64,000 nt of DNA from Christiangramia oceanisediminis (lineage in GTDB: Bacteria; Bacteroidota; Bacteroidia; Flavobacteriales; Flavobacteriaceae): positions 1,302,001 to 1,366,000 of the forward strand of contig NZ_JANCNS010000001.1 in assembly GCF_022570735.2 (NCBI RefSeq), given 5' to 3'. This document shows positions 35,956-44,267 of the stretch, piece by piece (the first letter of the stretch is position 1; the number at the start of each line of letters is the position of its first letter). The notes under the pieces were generated by a model that saw only the letters and a list, made by a program, of their open reading frames with translations, was not told where the DNA came from and did no database searches. Made by a program: the position numbers and the translations under genes.

Positions 35956-36876
35956 ATGGAATTTATAGATTACTACAAACTCCTGGAATTAGAAAGATCG
36001 GCTACCCAGGCCGATATAAAAAAGGCCTACCGAAGGCTTGCGCGTAAATATCATCCAGACCTCAATCCAAACGATAAGGATGCTCAGAACCGTTTTCAAC
36101 AGATCAATGAGGCCCATGAGGTATTGAGCGATCCTGAAAAGCGCAAGAAATACGACGAATACGGCAAGGACTGGAAACATGCCGAGCAGTTCGAAGAAGC
36201 TAAAAGACAGCAGGCTGCCAGTGGTGGCGGTTTTGGTGGCGGATTTGGCGGTGGCCAGTCTTATTCCTATTCCGGCAGTTTTGACGATGATACCTTTTCA
36301 GATTTCTTTGAGCAAATGTTTGGTGGAAGGGCCAGGGCAGAGGGAGCCCATCGCGGCAGGCATTTCAAGGGACAGGATTACAATGCAGAACTTCAGCTTA
36401 GGTTAAGCGATGTGTACGAAAGCCGAAAACATACGCTTACCGTAAACGGAAAAAATATTCGGCTTACTATCCCTGCAGGAGTTGAAAATGGCCAGACCAT
36501 CAAGATCAAGGGCCATGGCGGGCCCGGCGTTCAGGGTGGTCCAAAGGGCGACCTGTATATCACCTTCAATATTTTGAACGATACCTCCTTCCGAAGAGAA
36601 AAGGAAAATTTATATTCAACCGAAGAGATCGATCTTACCACTGCAGTGCTCGGCGGGGAAATTCAGGTGAAAACCTTTGATGGTCGTGTAAAGCTGAAGG
36701 TGAAACCAGGCACCCAGAATGGAAGTAAGATCAAACTTTCCGGGAAGGGATTTCCGAAGTATAAAAAACCGAACCAGTTTGGTGACCTATATGTGACCTA
36801 CAAGATCAAGTTGCCAGCGCAGTTAAACGAAAAACAGAAGGAGCTATTCCGGGAACTTCAAAAAACAGGATTATGA
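35956..36876 (+). CDS. cbpA: DnaJ-like co-chaperone CbpA
   Basis: This Hsp40 partner of DnaK has 306 residues: a J-domain with the essential HPD (YHPDLNPN, about 33-40), a Gly/Phe-rich linker (GGGFGGGFGGG near 92), and the C-terminal substrate-binding domains (IPAGVENGQTIKIKGHGGPG; VKPGTQNGSKIKLSGKGFP). There is no cysteine zinc-finger region, which separates CbpA from DnaJ. The downstream cbpM overlaps it by 4 nt, as in E. coli where CbpM inhibits CbpA. The ATG at 35956 is well placed at the J-domain start. Confidence 0.93.
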   Translation: MEFIDYYKLLELERSATQADIKKAYRRLARKYHPDLNPNDKDAQNRFQQINEAHEVLSDPEKRKKYDEYGKDWKHAEQFEEAKRQQAASGGGFGGGFGGGQSYSYSGSFDDDTFSDFFEQMFGGRARAEGAHRGRHFKGQDYNAELQLRLSDVYESRKHTLTVNGKNIRLTIPAGVENGQTIKIKGHGGPGVQGGPKGDLYITFNILNDTSFRREKENLYSTEEIDLTTAVLGGEIQVKTFDGRVKLKVKPGTQNGSKIKLSGKGFPKYKKPNQFGDLYVTYKIKLPAQLNEKQKELFRELQKTGL

Positions 36877-37163
36877 ACAGGGAAGACCTAATTGCAACCG
36901 AAGAAATATGTGTTCGTTATAAGGTGGAACATCAGTTCATCAGCTCATTGTTCGAAAGCGGGATCATAGAGATCGTGAAAATTGAAGAGGTGGAATATAT
37001 TCCGCAGGAACATTTGAGCGAATTCGAAAAAATGATGCGTTTACACCGGGACCTTGATATCAACCTGGAAGGTTTGGAAGCGATAAGCCATCTTTTAAGA
37101 CAGATCAGGCAACTTCAAAAAGACAACAGGCGACTCAGGAACCGTTTGGGGTTATATGAATAA
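36873..37163 (+). CDS. cbpM: Chaperone modulator CbpM
   Basis: This 96-residue MerR-like helical protein (EEICVRYKVEHQFISSLFESGI then LHRDLDINLEGLEAISHLLRQI) matches CbpM, which binds the CbpA J-domain and limits DnaK stimulation. ATGA overlap with cbpA gives translational coupling. No intrinsic terminator follows; the next 237 bp hold an acetyltransferase gene fossil on the other strand. Confidence 0.88.
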   Translation: MNREDLIATEEICVRYKVEHQFISSLFESGIIEIVKIEEVEYIPQEHLSEFEKMMRLHRDLDINLEGLEAISHLLRQIRQLQKDNRRLRNRLGLYE

Positions 37164-37181
37164 CTTTTAATTTGTAAGCCG

Positions 37182-37366
37182 TCAAATTTTCGGACTTGTT
37201 GGCATCTGGATGCTTCCTGCATATGAGCCTAGCCTGCTAAGCATTACATCTTCTATATATTTTCGGGCGTCTGCTTCGGTTTTCAGATTTCGACAGCCAA
37301 TGATTTGCAGGCATTCAGGAGAATTAAATAAATCCAAAATAAAACCGGCATCCTTGTGGATGCCGG
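37182..37366 (-). pseudogene. Fossil of a GNAT-family N-acetyltransferase gene (N-terminal part)
   Basis: The minus strand upstream of a TGA at 37182-37184 reads without stops as KDAGFILDLFNSPECLQ, then IIGCRNLKTEADARKYIED and VMLSRLGSYAG. This matches the early part of GNAT acetyltransferases, where FILxLLNxPxWLxFIGDR then TxEDARxYIExxM is typical. Only about 55 residues remain, with no start and no acetyl-CoA site. The upstream end runs into the terminator hairpin of the VPS10-type gene. It is too short to be functional and is read here as a decayed gene. Confidence 0.6.
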
Positions 37367-37368
37367 TT
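37343..37368 (-). terminator. Terminator of the VPS10-type propeller gene
   Basis: Perfect 11-bp stem aaccggcatcc/ggatgccggtt with a 4-base loop. On the minus strand it is followed by TTTATTTT. It overlaps the end of the GNAT fossil. Confidence 0.85.
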
Positions 37369-37400
37369 CAATCAAAAGTATTTCAGATTCAAAACTTTTA

Positions 37401-40259
37401 TTATTTCACTTCGAATTTTGTGGTAGCTGTTTTTCCATTCTGGTTAAGTTCCAGAACATATTTGCCCTTTGGAATATAGAATTTCTCGTCTTCTGCCTTT
37501 CCTATTCTTAGTTTATCATCTTTTTTCTCGAGTTCTTTGGAGGCCTTTTCCGTAATGCTCAGGTCATATTCACCAGTATTGAATCCTTTGTCAGCTTGCA
37601 GTTCAAATTCCTGAAGTTTCAATCCGTCTTCGGTCTTCACCGTGAATTTTGCAGTTCCTTCCTTGGCGGCATACCAGGTGAAACCTAATTCGGGCTGGTA
37701 AGGATCCATCCAGTTGTTATAGGAGTTACCCCATCTGGATGAAAATCGAATACTTTCCTGTGCAGAAATGCTAAGGGCGTCTTTCATTTCATCCTTGTTC
37801 ATTTTCGAAACCGGGGCAATATCTGCGAGGTAAATGGAGCGTCCGTGAGTTCCTATTACCAGGTGATCCTCTTCAGGATGAATCCTCAGGTCATGAACCG
37901 CCACATTTGGTAAATTCGTGCTGAATGGTTGCCAGCTTTCTCCGCGGTTTAGTGAAACATACAATCCGTTATCGGTTCCAAGGTAAAGTACCTCTTCATT
38001 GTCTTGATCTTCGCGAATTACATTCACTGGAGACAGTGGCAGGTTGGAACTGATCTTTTTCCAGTTTTGTCCATAGTCTTCAGATACATAAACATATGGA
38101 GTAAAATCGTCCCAGCGATAGCCATTCAGGGTAGCATAAACACGTTCTTTTTCGTGTTCAGAAGCGATCACGCGCGAAACCCAAAGATCCTGAGGTAAAT
38201 TTTCACTGATTTTAGTCCAGCTTCCGCCGCCGTCTTTGGTCACATGAATATGCCCATCGTCACTCCCGGTATAGATCAAGCCGAACTGGAATGGTGACTC
38301 GCTGATCATGGCAAGGGTTCCGTAAGGCACGTCGCCTTCACATGCACCACCGGTAAGATCTTCTGAAATAGGGGTCCAGGTATCTCCCTGGTCCATGCTT
38401 CTCATTAATTTATTGCCGCCCAGGTACAGGATATCCTGGTTATGCGGTGACAATAAAATAGGCGTTTGCCAGTTAAAACGATAAGGACTTTCACCTAACT
38501 CATGTTTTGGCTGAATGTATTTTCTTTCGCCAGTTTTACGGTTGATCCTGAAGTAAGAACCAAACTGAAAACCGGTATATACGATATCCGGGTTGCGGGA
38601 GTCTATCTCGACCTGCATGCCGTCACCGCCCATTAGTCTTTTGTAATTATAGTCACCCGAAGCATTCCAGGAAACTCCTTCTTCGTTGGTGTGAGGTCCA
38701 ACCCAAACCCCGTTATCCTGAAGTCCCCCGTAAACATTATAAGGTTTTGCATTGTCTATGCTCACCGTATAGAATTGCCCAACCGCGGGAGAATTTTTAA
38801 GGCTCCAGTTTTGGCCATCATCATATGAAATATTAATTCCTCCATCGTTCCCGTCGATCAGGTGTCCGCTTCTTTCGGGGTTGATCCATAGAGCATGGTG
38901 GTCTGCATGTACATTAGCAGCATCGATAGAAGTAAAGCTCTTTCCGCCATCTTTCGATTTAAGGATTGGCACTCCATAAATGTAAATGGCATTTTCATCC
39001 TGCGGATCCACGTGCACCATACCAAAGTAATAACCGTAGCTATAATAAAGATCATCCAGGTAATCTTCGTGGGTTCGATTCCAGGTTTTCCCACCATCGG
39101 TACTTTTATAGACTTCAGCGCCAATTACCGGGGTGTCGAACATGGCTGTAGATGCATCTTCCAGGTAAAGGGCAAGATCTTCAGGATCGGCATCCTGTTT
39201 TCTTACCATGTCTTTAACCGATTTTGCGGTATACTTATCCTGGAAGTTATTGGAACGAAGATATTTTTCAAGGTCCTCGTCTTTAAGCTCCAAAAATTCT
39301 GAACGATTCATGTTCTTGAAATCATCTTTCTGAAGGCCTTCCTGTTTCTCTTGCTTTTTGTCTTCTGCCTTTCTTCGATCCTGGTTATCTACTATTGCAT
39401 ATACGATGTCATCATTGAATACGCTTATTCCTATACGACCAACCCCATCTCCTGTAGGAAAACCTGAAGATTCGGTAGAGATCAGCTCCCATGTATTACC
39501 GGCATCGGTACTTTTATAGATGCCACTGTTTTTTCCACTTTCCCGGAAATCCCAGGCCTTACGGTCCTTATCCCAGGCGGCTGCGTACATTTCCTGGTAA
39601 TTATCAGGGTTTACGGCCACGTCAATAATCCCCGTGTTCTCATCGATATACAGGTTTTTATTCCAGGTTTTTCCACCATCGGTGGTCTTGAAAATTCCGC
39701 GTTCAGTGTTCGAAGAATAAAGATGCCCGGTTACACCAACCACAACCTCGTCAGGTTTCTCCGGGTTGATCAGGATTCGGCTTATATGGTGAGAATCCGG
39801 CAGTCCCGTGAATTCCCAGGTTTCTCCTTTGTCATTAGATTTTAAAAGACCAATTCCGGCGTAGGATGAACGGGAAGCATTCACTTCTCCTGTACCCACC
39901 CAAATGGTCCCGTTTTTCCAGTCTACAGCAATATCACCCACATTTTGGGTAGGACTATTGTCCATGACCGGGGTGAAGGTAGTTCCATTGTTATTGGTGT
40001 ACCAGACACCTCCCGTAGCGTAGGCCGCGTAAAATTCGGTTGGATCATCCGGATTAACGGCAAAATCGACGATCCTTCCGCTCATAACCGTGGGCCCAAT
40101 ATTCTTTAATGGGATGTTTTTAACGATCGAATTTTTAGTAAGGTCTTCTTTTTGCTGAATAGACTCTCGCAAGGCAGTCCCTTCGGTGGCAGGTTGTTGT
40201 GCCAGAAGAGGGGAGATTGAAAGAAGTAAAAGGCTGAAAAATTTGTAACTGTGTTTCAT
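37401..40259 (-). CDS. Secreted VPS10/sortilin-type Asp-box propeller protein
   Basis: The 952-residue protein has a signal peptide (FFSLLLLSISPLLAQ) and about ten Asp-box repeats of the type S-x-D-x-G-x-T-W (KTTDGGKTWNK, KSTDAGNTWEL, RSMDQGDTWTP, SEDYGQNWKK and others), typical of BNR/VPS10 beta-propellers. Such proteins are often named glycosyl hydrolase, but no catalytic residues can be assigned. A charged helical insertion of roughly 80 residues (KKQEKQEGLQKDDF through ADPEDLALYLEDA) interrupts the propeller near residue 290. The C-terminus is a beta domain ending TTKFEVK and not a recognisable type IX sorting signal. It is monocistronic with its own terminator. Confidence 0.88.
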   Translation of the reverse strand: MKHSYKFFSLLLLSISPLLAQQPATEGTALRESIQQKEDLTKNSIVKNIPLKNIGPTVMSGRIVDFAVNPDDPTEFYAAYATGGVWYTNNNGTTFTPVMDNSPTQNVGDIAVDWKNGTIWVGTGEVNASRSSYAGIGLLKSNDKGETWEFTGLPDSHHISRILINPEKPDEVVVGVTGHLYSSNTERGIFKTTDGGKTWNKNLYIDENTGIIDVAVNPDNYQEMYAAAWDKDRKAWDFRESGKNSGIYKSTDAGNTWELISTESSGFPTGDGVGRIGISVFNDDIVYAIVDNQDRRKAEDKKQEKQEGLQKDDFKNMNRSEFLELKDEDLEKYLRSNNFQDKYTAKSVKDMVRKQDADPEDLALYLEDASTAMFDTPVIGAEVYKSTDGGKTWNRTHEDYLDDLYYSYGYYFGMVHVDPQDENAIYIYGVPILKSKDGGKSFTSIDAANVHADHHALWINPERSGHLIDGNDGGINISYDDGQNWSLKNSPAVGQFYTVSIDNAKPYNVYGGLQDNGVWVGPHTNEEGVSWNASGDYNYKRLMGGDGMQVEIDSRNPDIVYTGFQFGSYFRINRKTGERKYIQPKHELGESPYRFNWQTPILLSPHNQDILYLGGNKLMRSMDQGDTWTPISEDLTGGACEGDVPYGTLAMISESPFQFGLIYTGSDDGHIHVTKDGGGSWTKISENLPQDLWVSRVIASEHEKERVYATLNGYRWDDFTPYVYVSEDYGQNWKKISSNLPLSPVNVIREDQDNEEVLYLGTDNGLYVSLNRGESWQPFSTNLPNVAVHDLRIHPEEDHLVIGTHGRSIYLADIAPVSKMNKDEMKDALSISAQESIRFSSRWGNSYNNWMDPYQPELGFTWYAAKEGTAKFTVKTEDGLKLQEFELQADKGFNTGEYDLSITEKASKELEKKDDKLRIGKAEDEKFYIPKGKYVLELNQNGKTATTKFEVK

Positions 40260-40347
40260 AAGATATTTAGTGAGAGCCCTAAAATAACAAATGCAGGGAT
40301 TAACTGAAATTTTAATTTCCTTTTATAGCATTTGAGCTTAAATCCAT

Positions 40348-40355
40348 TAATTTTG
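40348..40355 (+). promoter_or_regulatory. -7 box upstream of aminopeptidase P
   Basis: TAATTTTG, exact TAnnTTTG, 22 nt before the ATG at 40378. TTTG at 40331 is closer than the usual -33 distance. Confidence 0.4.
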
Positions 40356-40377
40356 AAAAAATTGAAAAGATTTTTTT

Positions 40378-41670
40378 ATGAAATATGATCGAATTGACTC
40401 CAAACTCTTTATAAAAAACCGGGAAAACTTCATGCGCCAAATGAAGCCGAGCAGCCTCGCGGTTTTTAATTCTAATGATATCTACCCTATCGGAGCAGAC
40501 AGTACAATGGCTTTTCAGCAGAACCGGGACCTCTTTTACCTGAGTGGAGTAGACCAGGAAGAAAGCATTCTAGTGCTATTTCCTGATGCCCCGGAAGAAA
40601 AGCATCGCGAGATCCTTTTCCTTACCGAAACCAATGAACATATCGCGGTTTGGGAAGGGGCCAAGCTAACCAAGGATGACGCCTTTGAGGTTAGTGGTGT
40701 GAAAACGGTTTACTGGATGAAGGATTTCGAAAAGATTTTTTTCGAGGTGATGACCCAATGCGATACGGTATACTTTAACACCAATGAACATTATCGTGCC
40801 GCCCATAAAACTGAAACCAGGGACGAACGTTTTATCAAGTGGTGTAAAAAGAAATATCCTGCTCACCAGGTGGCGAAAGCCAATCCTATTCTACAAAGAT
40901 TAAGATCTGTAAAAGATCCAATCGAGCTGGAATTAATGCAGAAGGCCTGTAATATTACCGAAAAAGCCTTCAGAAGAACGCTCGGATTTGTAAAACCAGG
41001 AGTCTGGGAATACGAGATCGAAGCTGAATATTATCATGAAATGATCAGGAATCGTTCCCGCGGATTTGCCTACACGCCAATTATCGCCAGCGGAAAGAAC
41101 GCCTGCGTACTTCATTATATTGAAAACAACCAGCAATGTAAGGATGGTGAGCTTATCCTGCTGGATACGGGTGCAGAATATGCGAACTATTCGAGCGACC
41201 TTAGCCGAACCATTCCGGTTTCCGGAAGGTATACCGACAGGCAGAAGCAGGTGTATAACTCGGTTAATAAAGTAAAGAAAGAAGCCACCAAAATGCTGGT
41301 GCCGGGAACGCTTTGGAAAGAATTCCATGTTGAGGTTGGTAAAATGATGACTTCAGAATTATTGGATCTTGGGCTTTTAGATAAGGCGGATGTTCAGAAT
41401 GAGAACCCGGACTGGCCTGCTTATAAAAAGTATTTCATGCATGGCACCTCTCATCATATAGGTCTGGATACCCATGATTACGGAATTTTAACCGAGCCCA
41501 TGAAAGCCAACCAGGTATTCACGGTGGAACCCGGGATCTATATTCCTGAGGAAGGTTTTGGAATTAGGCTGGAAGACGATGTGGTGATACAGGCCAAAGG
41601 AGAACCTTTTAATCTTATGAGAAATATTCCAATCGAGATCGAAGAGATCGAGGAACTTATGAATTCCTGA
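40378..41670 (+). CDS. pepP: Xaa-Pro aminopeptidase P
   Basis: This cytoplasmic dinuclear-metal peptidase removes N-terminal residues preceding proline. The 430-residue M24 protein has the aminopeptidase P N-domain (FYLSGVDQEESILVLFP) and the creatinase-fold domain with five metal ligands: two Asp in LLDTGAEYANYSSDLSRT (about 261-278), His in HGTSHHIGLDTHDYG (about 358) and two Glu in FTVEPGIYIPEEGFGIRLEDD (about 381 and 401). The length is standard. A strong terminator follows, directly abutting the next gene. Confidence 0.94.
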   Translation: MKYDRIDSKLFIKNRENFMRQMKPSSLAVFNSNDIYPIGADSTMAFQQNRDLFYLSGVDQEESILVLFPDAPEEKHREILFLTETNEHIAVWEGAKLTKDDAFEVSGVKTVYWMKDFEKIFFEVMTQCDTVYFNTNEHYRAAHKTETRDERFIKWCKKKYPAHQVAKANPILQRLRSVKDPIELELMQKACNITEKAFRRTLGFVKPGVWEYEIEAEYYHEMIRNRSRGFAYTPIIASGKNACVLHYIENNQQCKDGELILLDTGAEYANYSSDLSRTIPVSGRYTDRQKQVYNSVNKVKKEATKMLVPGTLWKEFHVEVGKMMTSELLDLGLLDKADVQNENPDWPAYKKYFMHGTSHHIGLDTHDYGILTEPMKANQVFTVEPGIYIPEEGFGIRLEDDVVIQAKGEPFNLMRNIPIEIEEIEELMNS

Positions 41671-41702
41671 TCTTACCAGGATTTTTTAATATTTAAAACT
41701 AT

Positions 41703-41750
41703 GCCGCGAATTCCTGGAGGTTATTTCCAAGATTCGCGGCTTTTTATTTT
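41703..41750 (+). terminator. Terminator between pepP and the alpha/beta hydrolase gene
   Basis: The gccgcgaat/attcgcggc stem (41703-41711, 41732-41740) with a 20-base loop is followed by TTTTTATTTT. The hydrolase ATG is the next base (41751), so read-through or an upstream start would be needed to make its mRNA. Confidence 0.8.
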
Positions 41751-42530
41751 ATGGCCAATATAGAATTCAAAGGAGCGAGGATCAATTTTAAGGTTTACGG
41801 AAGCGGAGTCAAGAGACCACTGGTACTTTTACACGGATTCCTGGAAGATCTCCAGATCTGGGAACCGATTGTTAAGGAAATCAAAAATGAACGGCAGGTT
41901 ATTTGTATAGATCTACCCGGTCATGGAAAGTCTGAAGGAATTTCAGAAGTGCATAGTATGGACCTGATGGCTCAGGTGGTTTATGAAGTACTCAATAGCC
42001 TGGAAGTGCAGGAGATAAGCATAGCGGGCCATAGTATGGGAGGCTATGTGAGTTTGGAATTTCTGAAGAATTTTAGTATGATGGTAAAGAGCATCGTGCT
42101 GATAAATTCAACACCTGCTGAAGATTCTGTGGAAAAGCGCCTAATACGTGAAAGATCTGTTAAACTGGTAGGTCGAAATAAAAAGGCATACATCAGGATG
42201 GCGATATCAAATCTGTATTCTGAAAAATCCAGGGATAGGTTTGAGGCAGAAATCGAGAATTTACAGTTACGAGCCTTAAAAATGAAAAGTAAAAATGTTC
42301 AGGCAGCGTTAATTGGTATGAAAATTCGTACAAATTATTTAGAGGTCTTGAAAAACTATGAGGGACAAAAGATGATCCTGGCATCAGAAGAAGATCCAAT
42401 CCTTGAATTCAGTGAAATAGAAAGGATCTCAGGAGAAACGAACTCCGAGTTTTTCAGATTGGAAAATGGTCATAATTCCTACATGGAGGACCTATCAAAT
42501 TTGATGCAAAAAATGCATTTCATCGATTAA
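41751..42530 (+). CDS. Alpha/beta-fold hydrolase
   Basis: This 259-residue protein has the fold's oxyanion segment LLHGFLED (about 26), the nucleophile elbow IAGHSMGGY (Ser at about 95) and a C-terminal GHNSYMED with the candidate catalytic His. The acid is probably the Asp in ASEEDPILEF. No lid or cofactor domain is seen. The substrate is unknown; esters or MhpC/BioH-like compounds are possible. The ATG directly abuts a terminator T-run, so expression control is unusual. There is no signal peptide. Confidence 0.85.
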   Translation: MANIEFKGARINFKVYGSGVKRPLVLLHGFLEDLQIWEPIVKEIKNERQVICIDLPGHGKSEGISEVHSMDLMAQVVYEVLNSLEVQEISIAGHSMGGYVSLEFLKNFSMMVKSIVLINSTPAEDSVEKRLIRERSVKLVGRNKKAYIRMAISNLYSEKSRDRFEAEIENLQLRALKMKSKNVQAALIGMKIRTNYLEVLKNYEGQKMILASEEDPILEFSEIERISGETNSEFFRLENGHNSYMEDLSNLMQKMHFID

Positions 42531-42604
42531 TTAACGCTTTTTGTCGAACCATTAACTTTTTTTTATACTTTAGAAATCTAGAAACCAGAAATTTAAGCCT
42601 ACAC

Positions 42605-42856
42605 ATGAAAGAAATACAACCTGCTTTGTTTTCGTTAGGAAAAGTTTTCTGTAATATTTTTGGACATAAATTAAAGGTATCGAAAAATATTACCAACCAC
42701 GTGCATGAGTACAAGTGTGCGAAGTGTGGGATGGAGATGACCGATACTGCAGATGGCTTTTTAGCAAGATTAACTCCAAAATTCAAGGAAACCAATGCTT
42801 ACCTGGCGAAAATTCATGAGAAAAGAAAAAGACTTTTTCTAGCCAAAGCTTCCTAA
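42605..42856 (+). CDS. Small putative zinc-ribbon protein
   Basis: The 83-residue basic protein has CNIFGHKLKVSKN, then HVHEYKCAKCGMEMTDT, giving a Cys/His plus Cys-x2-Cys set compatible with a single zinc-binding ribbon, followed by a helical tail rich in Lys and Arg. I do not recognise a named family with confidence; DUF1660-type ribbons are similar in outline. It is a single gene after the hydrolase with no terminator seen between. Nucleic-acid or protein binding is possible. Confidence 0.6.
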   Translation: MKEIQPALFSLGKVFCNIFGHKLKVSKNITNHVHEYKCAKCGMEMTDTADGFLARLTPKFKETNAYLAKIHEKRKRLFLAKAS

Positions 42857-42867
42857 CTTCTTTGCCT

Positions 42868-43314
42868 TTACCGGTATTCTATGATTTGTTGGTTGCTATC
42901 GAAATCATATCCAACGTAGACAGGAGCAGCATTCTCTGATATATGTTGAAAAAGCATCTCATTATATATATTGGTTGATCCAACTTCATAGCACACTATC
43001 CAAAATCTTTTTACGTTTTCTCTCGGTGTGATTAGTACACCGTTTTTCTTGTAAGCTTTTACACTGTACTCGCTTGCATGGAAGGCCTTATTTCCACCAG
43101 AAACCGTTCCATACGGATAGCTTATCAATTCATTGTATCCATTGGTCTGAAAAACAGTAACCTTATAATCTATGGTTTTCGTCGAATCTTCTGCGTAGGC
43201 CCGCACCTGGTATATGAAGTCTGGCTTGGGTGTTAAATCCTTAAAATCGTAAAGATTTTCTCCGGAACAGGAAACTAAGGATGCCGTAAGTATTAGGAGA
43301 ATTATTTTATACAT
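42868..43314 (-). CDS. Hypothetical lipoprotein
   Basis: This protein of 148 residues starts at the ATG at 43314 (MYKIILLILTASLVSC, lipobox Cys at about 16). The longer frame to 43404 is rejected because it buries the signal peptide and would overlap the divergent gene. The mature part is beta-rich with no motif I recognise (FIYQVRAYAEDSTKTIDYKV; FWIVCYEVGSTNIYNEMLFQ). It is convergent with the zinc-ribbon gene (11 bp apart) and divergent from the HEIIH protein gene. Function unknown. Confidence 0.65.
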   Translation of the reverse strand: MYKIILLILTASLVSCSGENLYDFKDLTPKPDFIYQVRAYAEDSTKTIDYKVTVFQTNGYNELISYPYGTVSGGNKAFHASEYSVKAYKKNGVLITPRENVKRFWIVCYEVGSTNIYNEMLFQHISENAAPVYVGYDFDSNQQIIEYR

Positions 43315-43358
43315 ATCAGGCTTAATTTTTCGCAATATATTAAGATGTCTATTGAAAA

Positions 43359-44267
43359 ATGTATTATTGTCATAAATTCCTAGATATCGGCTATAAAAAT
43401 TCAAAAATTTCAGGTTTTCTTATACTTTTTCTAGTTTCTATGAATTCTTCTGAAATCTTCGGCCAGGCTAATGATCTTGAGGCCGGATTATATAACGTGG
43501 GAGTTGGCAGTATTCTGGGCGGCGTAGGGGCTGTTATTAACAAAGAACCGGACGAGAAATTTGGAAAGACATTTTTAAAAGGCCTGGGTCAGGGTGCTCT
43601 GGGAGGATACCTTGTTTTTGAAAGTAAACGATTAGTTAGATCCTTTGCCAGGACTGGAAATTTTAATTATGTATGGCCTTCTAAAATTGTAAATTCAGCA
43701 GGGGCCTCTATTATCGAAAATGCAGCTGCCAATAGGGATTTCTGGGCTCGCTGGCATTTAAATATCGCATTTAACCGCATTGAGATAAATACCAAGGAAA
43801 GTTTTAAAGTTAGTCTTAGAATTATGCCATTCGATCTCGCCGCGACTGCTTATCAGGCTATCGATGCAACTCCAGACTGGAATATGAGTTTTAGAACTGG
43901 AACCTTTGTCTTTCGAAAAAGGGTGATTTGGGATGATCCTGGTTATCGAGGATCTGCATTTGGTAATAGTATACAGTTATTGCATGGTATATCTGGGAAT
44001 ATGGCTCTTCCGCATGAAATTATTCACACCTATCAGTATGAACAATTATCGGGATTCAACAGCTTTTTATTTGATTTTGAGGAAAAGTATAAAAACAAAA
44101 TTGCTCAGAAAATACCTATAGTAGGTACTTACCACAAAATTTTCTATTCAGATTATAATCTGCTATTAATGAATATAACCAGTTTAATTTCCAATCCAAA
44201 TAGAGATTCCAGCGGTTTTATCGAATCTGAAGCAAGATATTTCGGAAGTGAGTTTCCATATAATTAA
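43359..44267 (+). CDS. Uncharacterised exported protein with a HEIIH putative zinc-peptidase motif
   Basis: This 302-residue protein has an N-terminal hydrophobic segment (GFLILFLVSMNSSEIFGQ) and a Gly-rich membrane-like stretch (VGVGSILGGVGAVI; GLGQGALGGYLVF). Near the C-terminus LPHEIIHTYQYEQ (His219, Glu220, His223) has the HExxH form of gluzincin metalloproteases, and ESEARYF (289-295) could supply the third ligand as in M48-type ExEA. Context gives no pathway. It may be a membrane or periplasmic protease; the motif alone is not proof. Its stop overlaps the thiL stop by 4 bp on the opposite strand. AT content is a little higher than in neighbours. Confidence 0.6.
   Translation: MYYCHKFLDIGYKNSKISGFLILFLVSMNSSEIFGQANDLEAGLYNVGVGSILGGVGAVINKEPDEKFGKTFLKGLGQGALGGYLVFESKRLVRSFARTGNFNYVWPSKIVNSAGASIIENAAANRDFWARWHLNIAFNRIEINTKESFKVSLRIMPFDLAATAYQAIDATPDWNMSFRTGTFVFRKRVIWDDPGYRGSAFGNSIQLLHGISGNMALPHEIIHTYQYEQLSGFNSFLFDFEEKYKNKIAQKIPIVGTYHKIFYSDYNLLLMNITSLISNPNRDSSGFIESEARYFGSEFPYN

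Noticed and set aside
37210-37479. 89-codon plus-strand ORF after cbpM
   Set aside because: It runs antisense into the VPS10-type gene and through its terminator. The minus strand instead carries the GNAT remnant.
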